Shown piece by piece: positions 5,940-7,563 of a stretch of 7,563 nt of DNA. The translations under genes and the position numbers were made by a program. Within the stretch, counting starts at the first letter, position 1; each line of letters opens with the position of its first letter. Source of the stretch: CAYLPT01 sp964385645 (GTDB taxonomy: Bacteria; Armatimonadota; Hebobacteria; Hebobacterales; Hebobacteraceae); NCBI GenBank assembly GCA_964385645.1, contig CAYLPT010000096.1, positions 1-7,563 on the forward strand, in the 5' to 3' direction. Under the pieces are notes generated by a model that saw nothing but the letters and a program-made list of their open reading frames with translations, searched no databases and was not told where the DNA came from.

Positions 5940-7058
5940 TCAGCCCGAGGCGCCCAGCTCGACGAGCACGGCGCGCACGACCGCCGCGTCGACCTCCTTC
6001 CCGATCTCGACCCGGCCGATCCCCGACGGCACCACGAACCGCGGCCGGCCGCCGACCGCCTTCTTGTCCGCGGCCAGGGCTGCAACCACCTGGTCAGCCG
6101 CCCACCCGGGGATGCGAGTAGGCAGCCGCAGCACCTCCAGAAGCCGCTCGACCCGCGCGCGCTCCTCTGCCGCCAAGCGCCCGAGCCGCTCGGCGATGCG
6201 GCAGGCCGCCGCCAGCCCGACGGCCACCGCCTCCCCGTGCCGCAGGGCTCGGTAGCCGCCCACAGTCTCCAGCGCGTGGCCGACCGTGTGCCCCAGGTTG
6301 AGCATCGCGCGGGGGCCGGCCTCGCGCTCGTCCCGCCTCACCACATCGGCCTTGATCTCACAGCTTCGCTGCACGACATGGGCGAGCGCCCCCGGATCGC
6401 GGGCGCTTAGCGGCCGCACGTTCTCCTCCAGCCAGCCGAACAGCGCCGCGTCCGCGATCAGCCCGTGCTTCACCACCTCCGCCAGCCCCGACCGGTACTC
6501 CCGCGCCGGGAGCGTCCGCAGCGTCTCTGTGTCCGCGACCACCAGGCGCGGCTGGTGGAACGCGCCGATGAGGTTCTTGGCGCGCGGGTGGTTCACCGCC
6601 ACCTTGCCCCCCACCGAGGAGTCCACCTGCGCGAGCAGCGTCGTCGGCGCCTGCAGGTAGGCGATCCCGCGCATATAGGTCGCCGCCGCGAAGCCGGCCA
6701 GGTCGCCGATCACGCCCCCGCCAAAGGCGATCACTGCCGACCTCCGGTCGGCGCCCCGCGCCAGCAGCTCGTCGCACAGCGCACCCGCGCGGCGCAGGCT
6801 CTTCTGGCGCTCCCCTGGGGGGACCAGCAGCCACTCGGCCTCGAGCCCCGCCAGCGCCTCCCGCAGCCGCGCGCCGTGGAGCCGCGCCACCCGGGGCTGG
6901 GTGACCACGAACGCGCGCCCCGACCCCACCGCCGCGCGGATCGCCGCCCCGGCGCGCGCCAATGCCCCGGGGCCGATGTGGATCCAGTAGGATCGGTCGC
7001 CGAGCTCGACGCGGACAGCCCGCGACTGCGGGTCGCTGCTAAGTGGGTCTGGCCTCAC
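5940..7058 (-). CDS. aroB: 3-dehydroquinate synthase
   Basis: AroB converts DAHP to 3-dehydroquinate, the second step of the shikimate pathway, using NAD and a divalent metal. From the GTG at 7058 it has 372 residues, close to the usual 350-370. Motifs: PGERQKS (81-87), the NAD-binding GGGVIGDLAGF (113-123), PTTLLAQVDSSVGGK (138-152), KNLIGAFHQP (161-170), GLAEVVKHG (191-199, metal-ligand Glu194), LGHTVGHALE (255-264, metal-ligand His257) and LRHGEAVAVG (272-281, metal-ligand His274). The GTG start is preferred because GTGAGG lies nine bases upstream. A longer frame opening with TTG at 7118 would translate through the terminator hairpin, and a GTG at 7073 lacks a ribosome site. It lies downstream of a secretin gene and 17 bases before the PHP gene. 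The start is less certain than the identity. Confidence 0.96.
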   Translation of the reverse strand: MRPDPLSSDPQSRAVRVELGDRSYWIHIGPGALARAGAAIRAAVGSGRAFVVTQPRVARLHGARLREALAGLEAEWLLVPPGERQKSLRRAGALCDELLARGADRRSAVIAFGGGVIGDLAGFAAATYMRGIAYLQAPTTLLAQVDSSVGGKVAVNHPRAKNLIGAFHQPRLVVADTETLRTLPAREYRSGLAEVVKHGLIADAALFGWLEENVRPLSARDPGALAHVVQRSCEIKADVVRRDEREAGPRAMLNLGHTVGHALETVGGYRALRHGEAVAVGLAAACRIAERLGRLAAEERARVERLLEVLRLPTRIPGWAADQVVAALAADKKAVGGRPRFVVPSGIGRVEIGKEVDAAVVRAVLVELGASG

Positions 7059-7067
7059 CGCGGCGCG

Positions 7068-7073
7068 CCTCAC
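7068..7073 (-). promoter_or_regulatory. Ribosome binding site of aroB
   Basis: GTGAGG on the minus strand, nine bases before the GTG at 7058. It is the only plausible ribosome site near the aroB start and argues against the in-frame GTG at 7073, with which it overlaps. Confidence 0.55.
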
Positions 7074-7078
7074 ACATG

Positions 7079-7115
7079 AGAAGACGAGGCGGCGCTCGCG
7101 TGAAGCGCCGCCTCG
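7079..7115 (-). terminator. Intrinsic terminator between the secretin gene and aroB
   Basis: A perfect 12-bp stem (CGAGGCGGCGCT / AGCGCCGCCTCG at 7085-7096 and 7104-7115) closes a 7-base loop. On the minus strand it is followed by TCTTCT. It begins 28 bases after the secretin stop, where a terminator of the pilus operon would be expected. The T-tract is interrupted by C, so some read-through into aroB is possible. The other strand shows no T-tract. Confidence 0.75.
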
Positions 7116-7143
7116 CAACCGTCGGCCACCGGCTCGCGTCGGC

Positions 7144-7563
7144 TCAGATCGGGCCGAGCGTCGCCGGCGCGGCTTCCTCCTTCACGATCCGAGGCGTGAT
7201 GAACAGCAGCGTCTCCTGGTCCACCGTGCGGAAGGTTCGCCGCGTGAACAGGAAGTCGCCGATCACCGGGATGTCCGACAACAACGGCACCCGCGACCAG
7301 GTCTCATGCATCGTCTTCTGCACCGACCCGCCGATCACGAAGGTCTCCCCGTCCCGGACGTTCACCGTCGCCACGATGCTGCTGGTCGTGATGATCGGCG
7401 CATTGTAGCTGCCGTAGTCGGCCAGCGGAACCGGCACCGCCCCCGTCTGAACGCTCCGGCTGAAGGGCACCGTCATGGTGATCGTGCCGTCGCCCAGGAT
7501 CTGCGGCACCACGAACAGGACCGTCGGCAGGTAGTCGTACGTCACGCTCACCGTCTGCACCCC
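7144..7563 (-). CDS. pilQ: Secretin C-terminal region, probably PilQ (partial)
   Basis: This is the end of a secretin (PF00263), the outer-membrane ring through which type IV pili or type II secretion substrates pass. The frame is open to the right edge, so only the last 140 residues are seen and the start is outside. A GTG at 7560 is an internal Val codon, not a start. Numbering from that Val, the barrel-forming C-terminal block is present: IVATVNVRDGETFVIGGSVQ (62-81), then the hallmark VPLLSDIPVIGDFLF (91-105) and ETLLFITPRIV (116-126). The tail ends 12 residues later, with no S-domain for a pilotin. The PilQ assignment rests on the neighbour aroB, since pilQ followed by aro genes is a known arrangement (Thermus has pilQ-aroC-aroK-aroB; enterobacteria have hofQ-aroK-aroB). 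A GspD-type secretin is the alternative. Confidence 0.88.
   Translation of the reverse strand, partial: GVQTVSVTYDYLPTVLFVVPQILGDGTITMTVPFSRSVQTGAVPVPLADYGSYNAPIITTSSIVATVNVRDGETFVIGGSVQKTMHETWSRVPLLSDIPVIGDFLFTRRTFRTVDQETLLFITPRIVKEEAAPATLGPI

Noticed and set aside
7059..7118. Longer aroB start at TTG 7118 or GTG 7073
   Set aside because: The first would translate through a 12-bp terminator stem and the second has no ribosome site; neither adds family sequence.

Overview
The window is a GC-rich stretch of a bacterial chromosome holding six protein genes packed at ordinary bacterial density. No gap between genes exceeds about 200 bases. I see no tRNA, rRNA, CRISPR array, insertion sequence or phage gene. 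A secretin C-terminus beside aroB points to a bacterium with an outer membrane and a type IV pilus or related secretion system. The phylum cannot be fixed from this window. An Armatimonadota- or Chloroflexota-like lineage is only a weak guess, from the combination of an MttB-family gene, the style of the PHP protein and the high GC.

Layout, left to right. (1) Bases 1-785, plus strand: the C-terminal half of an MttB-family (trimethylamine:corrinoid methyltransferase superfamily) protein, cut by the left edge. (2) Bases 782-5056, minus strand, transcribed right to left: purH, glyA and folC. A near-consensus sigma-70 promoter (TTGACA, 17-base spacer, extended -10 TATACT) lies just upstream of purH. 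(3) Bases 5057-5238: a compact intergenic region with that promoter, a terminator-like hairpin, a strong 14-bp hairpin and a 16-base direct repeat. (4) Bases 5239-7058, minus strand: aroB followed by a PHP-domain phosphoesterase. (5) Bases 7079-7115: a strong terminator hairpin. (6) Bases 7144-7563, minus strand: the C-terminal end of a secretin, probably PilQ, cut by the right edge.

How the genes fit together. GlyA loads one-carbon units from serine onto tetrahydrofolate. PurH consumes 10-formyl-tetrahydrofolate in the last two steps to IMP. FolC makes dihydrofolate and adds the polyglutamate tail that keeps folates in the cell. The three genes are therefore one folate/purine unit. The convergent MttB-like gene may also feed methyl groups toward tetrahydrofolate, but that is inference. 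The right-hand part matches the well-known pilQ-aro neighbourhood, in which a pilus secretin gene is followed by shikimate-pathway genes; aroK is not between them here.

I found no clearly new biological system. The points most worth a second look are the structured purH upstream region, whose terminator T-tract overlaps the -35 box; the overlapping stop codons of the MttB-like gene and folC; and several unusual residues in otherwise well-conserved enzyme motifs.
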